From positions 39,838-103,837 of the forward strand of contig CALRPU020000021.1 in the NCBI GenBank assembly GCA_943370175.1: a stretch of DNA of 64,000 nucleotides, written 5' to 3'. Source of the DNA: Ideonella_A intermedia_A. GTDB lineage: Bacteria > Pseudomonadota > Gammaproteobacteria > Burkholderiales > Burkholderiaceae_C. Numbering within the stretch: position 1 is the stretch's first letter; each line of letters starts with the position of its first letter. The notes beneath the pieces are model-generated. The model was not told the DNA's origin. It searched no databases and worked only from the letters and a program-made list of their open reading frames with translations. Below are positions 46,455 to 54,769 of the stretch, piece after piece. Made by a program: the position numbers and the translations under genes.

Positions 46455-48227
46455 ATGGACATGTCTGCCGCGGAAATCAAACGCGCCACGTCGGCGCAGC
46501 CGCAAACCCCCCCCACCGAGCCAAATGGCTCCGAAATCCTCGTCCGCTGCCTGCAGGCCGAGGGCGTCAAGTACCTCTGGGGTTACCCCGGCGGTGCCGT
46601 GCTGTACATCTACGACGCGCTGTACAAGCAAGACACCATCGAACACGTGCTGGTTCGCCATGAGCAGGCGGCGGTTCACGCCGCCGACGGCTACGCCCGT
46701 GCCACGGGCGATGTTGGCGTGGCGCTGGTCACGTCCGGCCCAGGAGTGACGAACGCCATCACCGGCATCGCCACCGCCTACATGGACTCCATCCCGATGG
46801 TGATCGTCACCGGTCAAGTGCCGACCGCGGCGATCGGCCTGGATGCGTTCCAGGAGTGCGATACCGTGGGCATCACACGCCCGATCGTCAAGCACAACTT
46901 CCTCGTCAAGGACGTGCGCGACCTGGCGATGACGATGAAGAAGGCCTTCCACATTGCGCGCACCGGTCGTCCGGGCCCGGTCGTGGTCGACATCCCGAAG
47001 GACGTGTCGCTCAGCAAGACGCCGTTCCACTACCCGGCCACGGTGGAAATGCGCTCGTACAACCCGGTGCGCAAAGGCCACGGCGGGCAAATCCGCAAGG
47101 CCGTGCAGTTGCTGCTCAGCGCCAAGCGCCCGTACATCTATTCGGGCGGCGGGGTCGTGCTGGGCAATGCCGCGGCCGAACTGCGTGAACTGGTCAACCT
47201 GCTGGGCTTCCCGTGCACCAGCACCTTGATGGGCCTCGGGGCCATTCCGGCCAGCGACCCCAAGTTCCTCGGCATGCTGGGCATGCACGGCACCTACGAA
47301 GCCAACATGACGATGCAGAACTGCGACGTCTTGCTGGCGGTGGGTGCGCGATTCGATGACCGCGTGATCGGCAACCCCAAGCACTTTGCCTCGGTCGAGC
47401 GCAAGATCATCCACATCGACATCGATCCGTCGTCGATCTCGAAGCGTGTGAAGGTCGACATCCCAATCGTGGGCGACGTGAAGGACGTGCTGCAGGAATT
47501 GATCGCCCAGATCAAGGAGGCCCGCCACGCTCTCGACGCGGGCAGCTCGTCGGCATGGTGGGCCAAGGTCAACGAGTGGCGCAAGCGCGAGTGCCTGAAT
47601 TTCAAGAACAGCACCGAGGTCATCAAGCCCCAGTTCGTTGTCGAGAAGCTGTGGGAGCTCACCAAGAACAGCGACGCTTACATCACCTCCGACGTGGGCC
47701 AGCACCAGATGTGGGCCGCGCAGTACTACCGCTTTGACGAGCCACGCCGCTGGATCAATTCGGGCGGCCTGGGCACGATGGGCGTGGGCCTGCCTTACGC
47801 CATGGGCATCAAGCTGGCCAAGCCGGATGCGGATGTGTTCTGCATCACCGGCGAGGGGTCGATCCAGATGTGCATCCAGGAGCTGTCCACCTGCCTGCAG
47901 TACAAGACGCCGGTGAAGGTCATCTCGCTGAACAACCGTTACCTGGGCATGGTGCGCCAGTGGCAACAGCTGGACTACGGCGGCCGCTACTCCCACAGCT
48001 ACATGGACGCTTTGCCCGACTTCGTGAAGCTGGCCGAGGCCTATGGCCACGTCGGCCTGAAGGTCGAGAACCCGGGCGACGTCGAGGGCGCCTTGCGTGA
48101 GGCGATCCGGCTGAAGGACCGCACCGTCTTTCTCGACATCCGCACCGACCCGACCGAGAACGTCTGGCCCATGGTCCAGGCGGGCAAGGGCATTTCCGAG
48201 ATGCTGTTGGGGTCCGAGGACCTCTGA
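46455..48227 (+). CDS. ilvI: Acetolactate synthase, large (catalytic) subunit
   Basis: Thiamin-diphosphate enzyme that makes acetolactate or acetohydroxybutyrate, the first common step to valine, leucine and isoleucine. The 590-residue protein has LWGYPGGAVLYIYDAL, the catalytic Glu in VRHEQAAVHAADGYAR near residue 75, the FAD-binding middle domain (YIYSGGGVVLGNAAAE, GMLGMHGTYEANM), and the ThDP motif GEGSIQM...LNNRYLGMVRQWQ near 475-515. The ATG at 46455 follows AAAGG; an ATG at 46419 is less likely. ilvH and ilvC follow in order. Often annotated ilvB in Burkholderiales. Confidence 0.94.
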   Translation: MDMSAAEIKRATSAQPQTPPTEPNGSEILVRCLQAEGVKYLWGYPGGAVLYIYDALYKQDTIEHVLVRHEQAAVHAADGYARATGDVGVALVTSGPGVTNAITGIATAYMDSIPMVIVTGQVPTAAIGLDAFQECDTVGITRPIVKHNFLVKDVRDLAMTMKKAFHIARTGRPGPVVVDIPKDVSLSKTPFHYPATVEMRSYNPVRKGHGGQIRKAVQLLLSAKRPYIYSGGGVVLGNAAAELRELVNLLGFPCTSTLMGLGAIPASDPKFLGMLGMHGTYEANMTMQNCDVLLAVGARFDDRVIGNPKHFASVERKIIHIDIDPSSISKRVKVDIPIVGDVKDVLQELIAQIKEARHALDAGSSSAWWAKVNEWRKRECLNFKNSTEVIKPQFVVEKLWELTKNSDAYITSDVGQHQMWAAQYYRFDEPRRWINSGGLGTMGVGLPYAMGIKLAKPDADVFCITGEGSIQMCIQELSTCLQYKTPVKVISLNNRYLGMVRQWQQLDYGGRYSHSYMDALPDFVKLAEAYGHVGLKVENPGDVEGALREAIRLKDRTVFLDIRTDPTENVWPMVQAGKGISEMLLGSEDL

Positions 48228-48388
48228 GCCGTTGCACGCCGGGCTCGTCGGCCGCGTTACCGCGCGGCCCGTGGGCTCGGCGGAATTCGGCGCCTGCCAT
48301 CGGCGTTTCATCCACTCATTCGACCCTTCAGGCGTCGCCAAGGGCCGTCGGTTACCGCCGCCGGTTTGAAGAGCACGCCCACCTCATC
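48228..48388 (+). promoter_or_regulatory. Structured region upstream of ilvH
   Basis: The 161-bp gap contains a compound stem: CGCCG (48237-48241) with CGGCG (48278-48282), enclosing GGCCGCG (48250-48256) with CGCGGCC (48263-48269) and a TTACCG loop. The octamer GTTACCGC of this loop recurs at 48351-48358. A conserved RNA called the ilvH motif has been reported upstream of ilvH in betaproteobacteria; whether this is a member was not tested. No good Shine-Dalgarno is found before the ilvH ATG, which leaves room for control of translation. Confidence 0.5.
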
Positions 48389-48880
48389 ATGAAACACATC
48401 ATTGCCCTGTTGCTCGAGAACGAGCCTGGTGCCCTGTCGCGCGTGGTCGCCTTGTTCTCGGCGCGCGGCTACAACATCGAAAGCCTGACGGTGGCACCGA
48501 CCGAGGACGCTTCCTTGTCGCGCATGACCATCGTGACCTCCGGTTCGGACGAAGTGATCGAGCAGATCACCAAGCACTTGAACCGACTCATCGAAGTCGT
48601 CAAGGTCGTCGACTTGACCGAAGGCGCCTACACCGAGCGCGAATTGATGCTCATCAAGGTGCGCGCCGTTGGCAAGGAGCGCGAGGAGATGAAGCGCATG
48701 GCCGACATCTTCCGTGGCCGCATCATCGACGTCACCGAGAAGAGCTACACCATCGAACTCACGGGCGACGCCGGCAAGCTCGACGCCTTCATCGAGGCCA
48801 TCGACCGCACCGCCATCCTCGAAACCGTGCGCACCGGCACCAGCGGCATTGGCCGCGGCGAACGCATCCTGCGGGTTTGA
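48389..48880 (+). CDS. ilvH: Acetolactate synthase, small (regulatory) subunit
   Basis: Regulatory partner of the catalytic subunit; it raises activity and gives feedback inhibition by valine. The 163-residue protein starts with the ACT domain MKHIIALLLENEPGALSRVV, whose ENEPGALSR loop binds the effector, and continues with a C-terminal ferredoxin-like domain ending in IARTGTSGIG-type sequence (GTSGIGRGERILRV). It lies 161 bp after ilvI, an unusually long gap for this pair that contains a structured region, and 49 bp before ilvC. The ribosome site is poor: GAAGAG lies about 15 bases from the ATG. Confidence 0.95.
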   Translation: MKHIIALLLENEPGALSRVVALFSARGYNIESLTVAPTEDASLSRMTIVTSGSDEVIEQITKHLNRLIEVVKVVDLTEGAYTERELMLIKVRAVGKEREEMKRMADIFRGRIIDVTEKSYTIELTGDAGKLDAFIEAIDRTAILETVRTGTSGIGRGERILRV

Positions 48881-48929
48881 AGCCCGCCCACCCGCAGTCC
48901 CCATCCACCCATTTTTCTGGAGCGATAGC

Positions 48930-49946
48930 ATGAAGGTTTATTACGACAAGGACGCCGACCTCAGCCTGATCAAAGGCAAGAACGTCGCGATCATCGGCTA
49001 CGGATCGCAGGGCCATGCCCATGCCCAAAATCTGAACGACAGCGGCTGCAAGGTCACGGTGGGTCTGCGCCGCAATGGCGCCAGCTGGGGCAAGGTCGAG
49101 AAGGCCGGCTTGAAGGTGGCCGAGGTGGCCGACGCGGTCAAGAGCGCCGACGTCGTCATGATCCTGCTGCCGGACGAGCAGATCGCCGCGGTTTACAAGA
49201 ACGACATCGAGCCGAACATCAAGCAAGGCGCGTCGCTGGCCTTCGCGCACGGCTTCAATGTGCACTACGGGCAGGTTGTGCCGCGCGACGACCTCGATGT
49301 CTGGATGGTGGCGCCCAAGGCCCCCGGTCACACCGTGCGCAACACCTACAGCCAAGGCGGCGGCGTGCCTCACCTGATCGCCGTGCACGCCGACAAGTCG
49401 GGCAAGGCGCGCGACCTCGCGCTGAGCTACGCGGCGGCCAATGGCGGCGGCAAGGCCGGCATCATCGAAACCAACTTCCGCGAAGAGACCGAGACCGACC
49501 TGTTCGGTGAACAAGCCGTGCTGTGCGGCGGCACGGTCGAGCTGATCAAGGCGGGCTTCGAGACCCTGGTCGAGGCCGGTTACGCCCCCGAGATGGCCTA
49601 CTTCGAGTGCCTGCACGAGCTCAAGCTGATCGTCGACCTGATCTACGAAGGCGGCATCGCGAACATGAACTACTCGATCTCGAACAACGCCGAATACGGC
49701 GAGTACGTGACCGGCCCGAAGATCGTCACCGAAGACACCAAGAACGCAATGCGTCAGTGCCTGAAGAACATCCAGACCGGCGAGTATGCGAAGAGCTTCA
49801 TCCTCGAGAACCGCGCCAATGCGCCGACGCTGCTGTCGCGCCGCCGCCTGACCGCTGAGCACGACATCGAGGTCGTCGGCGAAAAGCTGCGCGCGATGAT
49901 GCCCTGGATCAAGGCCAACAAGCTGGTTGACAAGAGCCGCAACTGA
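48930..49946 (+). CDS. ilvC: Ketol-acid reductoisomerase (class I)
   Basis: NADPH- and Mg-dependent enzyme that isomerises and reduces acetolactate in branched-chain amino acid synthesis. The 338-residue length marks the short class I form. The Rossmann motif is IGYGSQGHAHAQN near residue 25, with the cofactor-specificity loop LRRNGASWGK; the Mg ligands lie in the knotted helical domain in FREETETDLFGEQ and YFECLHELKLIVDLIYEGG. GGAG precedes the ATG. A strong terminator follows 17 bp after the stop, closing the ilv unit. Confidence 0.96.
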   Translation: MKVYYDKDADLSLIKGKNVAIIGYGSQGHAHAQNLNDSGCKVTVGLRRNGASWGKVEKAGLKVAEVADAVKSADVVMILLPDEQIAAVYKNDIEPNIKQGASLAFAHGFNVHYGQVVPRDDLDVWMVAPKAPGHTVRNTYSQGGGVPHLIAVHADKSGKARDLALSYAAANGGGKAGIIETNFREETETDLFGEQAVLCGGTVELIKAGFETLVEAGYAPEMAYFECLHELKLIVDLIYEGGIANMNYSISNNAEYGEYVTGPKIVTEDTKNAMRQCLKNIQTGEYAKSFILENRANAPTLLSRRRLTAEHDIEVVGEKLRAMMPWIKANKLVDKSRN

Positions 49947-49962
49947 TTGCCTTGTGTGCCGC

Positions 49963-49990
49963 AAAGGGCCGCCACCGAGCGGCCCTTTTT
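49963..49990 (+). terminator. Rho-independent terminator of the ilv operon
   Basis: AAAGGGCCGC (49963-49972) and GCGGCCCTTT (49979-49988) form a perfect 10-bp stem around CACCGA, ending in a run of five T. It closes ilvI-ilvH-ilvC and separates it from pssA. Confidence 0.93.
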
Positions 49991-50057
49991 CATGGCGAGT
50001 CCGATCGGTCGGCGGGCGGGAAAGGCGGTGGTTGACGCTGATGTATCCTCCCGCCCC

Positions 50058-50867
50058 ATGAATCAGCAGCCTCCGGACGATGCGCCGGCCCGTCCCCGCC
50101 GCAAGGGCATTTATGTCTTGCCCAATCTGTTCACGCTGGCGGCCTTGTTCGGCGGCTTCTACGCGGTGGTGATGGCGATGAACGGCCGCTTCGAGCAGGC
50201 GGCCATCGGTGTGTTCTGCGCGATGGTGCTCGACAGCCTGGACGGCCGGGTCGCCCGCATGACGAACACCCAAAGCACCTTCGGCGAGCAAATGGACAGC
50301 CTGTCCGACATGGTGTCGTTTGGCGCCGCACCGGCACTGATCATGTACGAGTGGGCGCTCAAGGGGATGGGCAAGCTGGGCTGGGTCGCGGCCTTCGTGT
50401 ATTGCTCATGTGCCGCCTTGCGCTTGGCCCGCTTCAACACCAACCTGACGGTGGTGGACAAGCGGTATTTTCAGGGCCTGCCCAGCCCCGCCGCCGCGGC
50501 GCTGGTCATGGGCTTCCTCTGGGTCATGGACGACCAGGGTTTCAAGGGCTGGCGCGAGGGCGAGTGGTTGCCGTGGACCGCCTTCGCGCTGACTCTGTAT
50601 TCGGGCTTGACGATGGTGACCAATGCGCCGTTCTACAGCTTCAAGGACGTCAGCTTGAAGCGCTCCGTGCCCTTTGTCGTGATCGTCGCCATTGCCTTGG
50701 GCATTGCCTTGATCAATGTGCACCCCCCGATCGTGTTGTTTGCGATGTTCTGCGCCTACGGCTTGTCAGGCTACGTGATCTACGCCTGGCGGCGTGCCAA
50801 GGGTCGACCCGTCAGTGTCATCGCCACGTCGACCGACGAGCCGGATGAGGCCGGACTCCACCGCTGA
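50058..50867 (+). CDS. pssA: CDP-diacylglycerol--serine O-phosphatidyltransferase
   Basis: Integral membrane enzyme making phosphatidylserine, the precursor of phosphatidylethanolamine. The 269-residue protein carries the CDP-alcohol phosphotransferase signature in the order DSLDGRVARM, then FGEQMDSLSDMVSFG (DG-x2-AR-x8-G-x3-D-x3-D), and about seven hydrophobic helices. It is the type II membrane form, not the E. coli type I enzyme. The ATG at 50058 gives the proline-rich N-terminus followed by RRKGIYVLPNLFTL. It lies between ilvC and leuA, the usual Burkholderiales order, but is separated from both by terminators. Confidence 0.92.
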   Translation: MNQQPPDDAPARPRRKGIYVLPNLFTLAALFGGFYAVVMAMNGRFEQAAIGVFCAMVLDSLDGRVARMTNTQSTFGEQMDSLSDMVSFGAAPALIMYEWALKGMGKLGWVAAFVYCSCAALRLARFNTNLTVVDKRYFQGLPSPAAAALVMGFLWVMDDQGFKGWREGEWLPWTAFALTLYSGLTMVTNAPFYSFKDVSLKRSVPFVVIVAIALGIALINVHPPIVLFAMFCAYGLSGYVIYAWRRAKGRPVSVIATSTDEPDEAGLHR

Positions 50868-50890
50868 CAAGGCGTGCTACCATTCCAAAC

Positions 50891-50950
50891 ATGTTGATCG
50901 TTCGTGCCACCCTGCCAGGCCTGCTGCTAGGAGCTCACCGGGTTCGCTGA
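50891..50950 (+). CDS. Leucine-rich leader peptide of leuA (19 residues)
   Basis: A 19-codon frame from ATG 50891 to TGA 50948 encodes MLIVRATLPGLLLGAHRVR. Five of the 19 residues are Leu, plus one Ile and two Val; residues 11-13 are consecutive Leu codons CTG CTG CTA, and CTA is a rare codon in a genome this GC-rich. The terminator hairpin begins 26 bp after the stop and leuA 92 bp after it. This is the classical layout of a transcription attenuator, in which ribosome stalling at Leu codons prevents termination. A TACCAT box seven bases before the ATG would make the leader transcript start at its own initiation codon. The frame is far too short for ordinary gene calling. Confidence 0.75.
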   Translation: MLIVRATLPGLLLGAHRVR

Positions 50951-50976
50951 TCGTTCACGTCCATCGTTTTCGTACC

Positions 50977-51015
50977 AACGGCCCGTTTGCAACCGCATCG
51001 GGCCGTTTTTGTTTT
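50977..51015 (+). terminator. leuA attenuator terminator
   Basis: AACGGCCCG (50977-50985) pairs perfectly with CGGGCCGTT (50999-51007) around a 13-nt loop, followed by TTTTTGTTTT. The hairpin sits between the leader peptide and leuA, inside the transcript, so it should stop transcription unless an alternative fold forms. CGGGTT (50939-50944) could pair with GGCCCG (50980-50985), two of six pairs being G-U, as a weak antiterminator. It could also partly serve pssA. Confidence 0.85.
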
Positions 51016-51042
51016 CTGCTCCCCACTTCTTCGGAGACCACC

Positions 51043-52590
51043 ATGAGCCAGAGCAACAAGCTGATCATTTTCGACACCACCTTGCGCGATGGCGAGCAGT
51101 CGCCTGGTGCCTCCATGACCCGCGACGAGAAGCTGCGCATCGCACGCCAGTTGGAGCGGCTCAAGGTGGACGTGATCGAGGCAGGCTTTGCGGCGTCTTC
51201 CAACGGCGACTTCGAAGCCGTCAAATCGATCGCAGACCACATCAAGGAATCTACCGTCTGCTCGTTGGCCCGCGCCAACGACCGCGACATCTCCCGCGCG
51301 GCGGAGGCCCTGAAGGGCGCGGCCCGCTCGCGCATCCACACGTTCATCGCAACCAGCGCGCTTCACATGGAGAAGAAGTTGCGCATGACGCCCGACCAGG
51401 TCCACGAGCAGGCCCGACAGGCAGTGCGATTCGCCCGCAACCTGACCGCGGACGTCGAGTTCTCTCCGGAGGACGGTTACCGCTCGGACCCCGATTTTCT
51501 TTGCCGCGTGCTCGAGGCGGTGATCGCCGAAGGCGCCACAACCATCAACATCCCCGACACCGTCGGCTACGCCGTGCCGGAGCTTTACGGCAACTTCATC
51601 AAGTCGCTGCGCGAGCGCATTCCGAACGCGGACAAGGCAATCTGGTCGGTGCATTGCCACAACGACCTGGGCATGGCGGTAGCGAACTCGCTGGCCGGCG
51701 TGATGATCGGTGGGGCCAGGCAAGTGGAATGCACCATCAACGGCCTGGGCGAACGGGCCGGCAACTGTTCGCTCGAAGAGGTCGTGATGGCTGTGCGCAC
51801 GCGCCGCGACTACTTCGGCCTTGAGCTGGGCATCGACCCATCGCACATCGTGCCGATTTCGCGCCTGGTGTCGCAGACCACCGGTTTCGTGGTCCAGCCG
51901 AACAAGGCGGTGGTGGGCGCCAACGCGTTTGCCCACGCTTCCGGTATCCACCAGGACGGCGTGCTGAAGGCGCGTGACACCTACGAAATCATGCGCGCGG
52001 AGGACGTTGGCTGGGCGGCCAACAAGATCGTGCTGGGCAAACTCAGCGGGCGCAACGCTTTCAAGCAGCGCCTTCAGGAACTGGGCATCGAGTTGGACTC
52101 GGAGGCTGAGATCAACGCCGCCTTTGCCCGGTTCAAGGACTTGGCCGACCGCAAGAGCGAGATTTTCGACGAGGACATCACGGCCTTGGTGATGGACGAA
52201 GCGGTCACCGCAGAGAACGAGCACTACCGGCTGTTGTCGCTTTCGCAGCGCTCGGAAACGGGGGAGCGTCCGCACGCCACGGTGGCTTTCGCCGCGGGCA
52301 ACGTCGAACACCACGCGGCCAGCGACGGCAACGGGCCGGTCGACGCCAGCTTGAAAGCCATCGAGTCCAAGGTCGCCAGTGGGGCGGAAATGCTGCTCTA
52401 TTCGGTCAATGCGATCACCTCGGGCAGCACAGAATCCCAGGGTGAAGTCACCGTGCGCCTGCAGCATGGTGGGCGGGTGGTGAACGGCGTCGGATCCGAT
52501 CCGGACATCGTCGTGGCATCGGCCAAGGCCTACCTCGCGGCGTTGAACAAGCTTCACAGCAAGACCGAGCGCGTGGCCGCCCAGGGATAG
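51043..52590 (+). CDS. leuA: 2-isopropylmalate synthase
   Basis: Commits 2-ketoisovalerate to leucine by condensation with acetyl-CoA. The 515-residue protein has the DRE-TIM barrel with FDTTLRDGEQSPGASM at residue 9, metal ligands in VHCHNDLGMAVANS, the NAFAHASGIHQDGVLK subdomain near 300, and a C-terminal LeuA regulatory domain (from about 390) that binds leucine for feedback inhibition. GGAGACC precedes the ATG at 51043. Expression is probably controlled by the leader peptide and terminator directly upstream. A strong terminator follows 43 bp after the stop. Confidence 0.95.
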   Translation: MSQSNKLIIFDTTLRDGEQSPGASMTRDEKLRIARQLERLKVDVIEAGFAASSNGDFEAVKSIADHIKESTVCSLARANDRDISRAAEALKGAARSRIHTFIATSALHMEKKLRMTPDQVHEQARQAVRFARNLTADVEFSPEDGYRSDPDFLCRVLEAVIAEGATTINIPDTVGYAVPELYGNFIKSLRERIPNADKAIWSVHCHNDLGMAVANSLAGVMIGGARQVECTINGLGERAGNCSLEEVVMAVRTRRDYFGLELGIDPSHIVPISRLVSQTTGFVVQPNKAVVGANAFAHASGIHQDGVLKARDTYEIMRAEDVGWAANKIVLGKLSGRNAFKQRLQELGIELDSEAEINAAFARFKDLADRKSEIFDEDITALVMDEAVTAENEHYRLLSLSQRSETGERPHATVAFAAGNVEHHAASDGNGPVDASLKAIESKVASGAEMLLYSVNAITSGSTESQGEVTVRLQHGGRVVNGVGSDPDIVVASAKAYLAALNKLHSKTERVAAQG

Positions 52591-52633
52591 TTCGTAACAA
52601 ACCTGACGCGTCCCGAGTGAGAACTTGAGGAAT

Positions 52634-52668
52634 GGCACGTAAGCTTTTGATCTTGCGTGCCTTTTTTT
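52634..52668 (+). terminator. Rho-independent terminator of leuA
   Basis: GGCACGTAAG (52634-52643) pairs with CTTGCGTGCC (52652-52661), one pair being T-G, around an 8-nt loop, and is followed by a run of seven T. It ends the leuA transcript before the endopeptidase gene. Confidence 0.92.
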
Positions 52669-52710
52669 ATTCACCTACACTGCGTTGGACTGGACGGCGA
52701 AGGGGGCTGC

Positions 52711-53781
52711 GTGGGCAATTTGAGTAAGTTTGTGTCGGCTTGTGTGGCCGCCGCGGTGATGACCATGGGCGCCTTGGCAACGGACCCTGCCGTCGCTGCC
52801 GGCAAGCGCCATGCCGCGCCGGCCAAGGCGTCCAAAGCATCCAAATCGGCCGCCGCCACGCGCGTCACGACGGTCAAGGGCGGCAAGCGGATCGTTCGGG
52901 CTTCGGCGCGGACGGTGCCGGTGGCCCGCGTCGAAGCGGCCCGTCCTTCGTTCGGACAACTCTATGGTCTGCACAGCACGATCGACGCGCTGGACCTCAA
53001 ATCCAGCGTGGCCTTGGTCATGGACCAGGACACCCACGAGGTGCTGCTGAGCAAGAACCCCCAAGCCGTGCTGCCCATCGCGTCGATAACGAAGCTGATG
53101 ACCGCGGTGGTGGTGACCGAAGCTGGTTTGCCGCTGGACGAGGTTCTGACCGTCACGGAAGAAGACATCGACACGGAAAAGGGCAGCCGTTCGCGCCTGA
53201 GGGTGGGCACGCAACTCAGCCGCGGCGAGATGCTTCACCTGGCGCTCATGTCCAGCGAGAACCGCGCGGCCCATGCCTTGGGCCGCCACTACCCGGGCGG
53301 CTTGCCGGCATTCGTCAGCGCGATGAACCGCAAGGCGCATGAGCTGCGCATGGACGACACGCATTACGTGGAGCCCACCGGACTGTCCAGCCAGAATCAA
53401 TCCAGCGCCCGAGACCTGGCAACCCTCGTCAACGCGGCCTACCGTCACCAGATCATCCGCGACTTGTCGACGTCGGCGGAACACGCCGTCGCCGTCGGCG
53501 ACCGGCAACTGCAGTACCGCACGACGAACAACCTGGTGCTGAATCCGCATTGGGAAATTGGCTTGCAGAAGACCGGCTACATCTCCGAGGCGGGGCGCTG
53601 CCTGGTCATGCAGGCCCGCCTGGCGGGCCGCAAGTTGATCATGGTGTTCCTGGACTCGGCGGGCAAGTATTCGCGCCTGGGCGATGCCGAGCGCGTGCGC
53701 CGCTGGCTGATGGAGTCGTCACCCGTCGGCGACCGCAGCACGCCCGCCGTTGTCACAGGGCAGCCCAAGCTCACTTCGTGA
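52711..53781 (+). CDS. pbpG: D-alanyl-D-alanine endopeptidase, PBP7-like
   Basis: Periplasmic low-molecular-weight penicillin-binding protein of the S11 family that cleaves peptidoglycan cross-links. The GTG at 52711 is preferred for AAGGGGG upstream and gives a signal peptide (LSKFVSACVAAAVMTMGALA, cleaved near residue 30). A basic Ala/Lys-rich linker of about 55 residues follows, then the catalytic domain with the three family motifs: SITK (SxxK), SEN (SxN) and KTG, the last in QKTGYISEAG. PBP7-type length is kept apart from the linker. It stands alone between the leuA terminator and the convergent IclR gene. Confidence 0.9.
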   Translation: MGNLSKFVSACVAAAVMTMGALATDPAVAAGKRHAAPAKASKASKSAAATRVTTVKGGKRIVRASARTVPVARVEAARPSFGQLYGLHSTIDALDLKSSVALVMDQDTHEVLLSKNPQAVLPIASITKLMTAVVVTEAGLPLDEVLTVTEEDIDTEKGSRSRLRVGTQLSRGEMLHLALMSSENRAAHALGRHYPGGLPAFVSAMNRKAHELRMDDTHYVEPTGLSSQNQSSARDLATLVNAAYRHQIIRDLSTSAEHAVAVGDRQLQYRTTNNLVLNPHWEIGLQKTGYISEAGRCLVMQARLAGRKLIMVFLDSAGKYSRLGDAERVRRWLMESSPVGDRSTPAVVTGQPKLTS

Positions 53782-53846
53782 CCGTTGTCCACGGATGGGC
53801 GGGCCGCGCTGATTTGCGGCGCCCGTCAACGGGCGGGCATCACGCG

Positions 53847-54641
53847 TCAGCCAATGCCCGTACGGGGATTGGCCATGGGCCGGTGGCCGAGCGCTTGTGA
53901 AATCTGCGCCGCGGTCGACTTCAAGCGGCCGAGCCATTCCTCCTCAAGCCGGTCGGCCGGAGCGGAGATGGACAGCCCGGCCACCAGTTTCGACTGATCG
54001 TCAAAGATGCCGGCGGCCATGCAGCGCACGCCGAGTTCCAACTCTTCGTCGTCACGCGCTGTGCCGTGCAGCAACACCTTGGCCAATTCCCGTTCGAGTG
54101 CCGAGAGCTCGGTGATGCTGTTGCGGGTGTGACCCGCCAACCCGGTGCGCGTGGCGTAGGAGCGAACCCGCTGCGGGTCGTCATGAGCGAGGAACAGCTT
54201 GCCCACGGACGTGAGGTGAAGCGGTGCCCGCCCGCCAATTGCCCGGACCACCTGCATGCCCGATCGCTCGCTGTAGGTGCGTTCGATGTAGACGATTTCG
54301 TCGCCTTGGCGCATCGACAGGTTCACCGGCTGATTGGTCAGCTTGTGCAGTTCCCGCATCGGTGCCAGCGCGGCGTCGCGCACATCCAGGCGCGCCTTGA
54401 CGAGGTTGCCCAATTCAAGCAGGCGCATGCCCAAGCGGTAACTGCCGGCCTCGGGTCGGTCCACGAAGCGCCCGATCGTCAAGTCGTTGAGGATGCGGTG
54501 GGCGGTGGACGGGTGCAGGCCGGTCTGCTCGCTGATGGTCTTCAGCGAGACCGGGTCCGGGTACGAGGCCAGCACATCAAGCAGCGCAAAGCTTCGTTCC
54601 AGGACCTGGATCGTGGGCGACTTGGGTTCCGGGCTCTTCAT
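53847..54641 (-). CDS. IclR family transcriptional regulator
   Basis: A 264-residue regulator from the chosen ATG at 54641 (an in-frame ATG at 54677 would give 276). The N-terminal winged helix-turn-helix reads SLKTISEQTGLHPSTAHRILNDL; the C-terminal effector domain contains the IclR signature region with HLTSVGKLFLAHDDP and the AAGIFDDQSKLVAGLSISAP ligand-binding strand. Effector and targets are unknown. CACAAT lies six bases before ATG 54641 on the coding strand, a leaderless-type layout also seen in other genes here. It is divergent from a GGDEF-family gene; gabD is not adjacent, so a regulatory link is only possible. Confidence 0.88.
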   Translation of the reverse strand: MKSPEPKSPTIQVLERSFALLDVLASYPDPVSLKTISEQTGLHPSTAHRILNDLTIGRFVDRPEAGSYRLGMRLLELGNLVKARLDVRDAALAPMRELHKLTNQPVNLSMRQGDEIVYIERTYSERSGMQVVRAIGGRAPLHLTSVGKLFLAHDDPQRVRSYATRTGLAGHTRNSITELSALERELAKVLLHGTARDDEELELGVRCMAAGIFDDQSKLVAGLSISAPADRLEEEWLGRLKSTAAQISQALGHRPMANPRTGIG

Positions 54642-54769
54642 GCCATCATTGTGATTGAGTTCCAGCAGATTTTGCATCGCGAAAAGCTGACTCGTCCAGT
54701 TAACCCGCGATGGCCGCGGCCCCAGTGGCCTTCGGCGCAGTGGGTCGAATGAGCCAGAGGATGCGCCGC

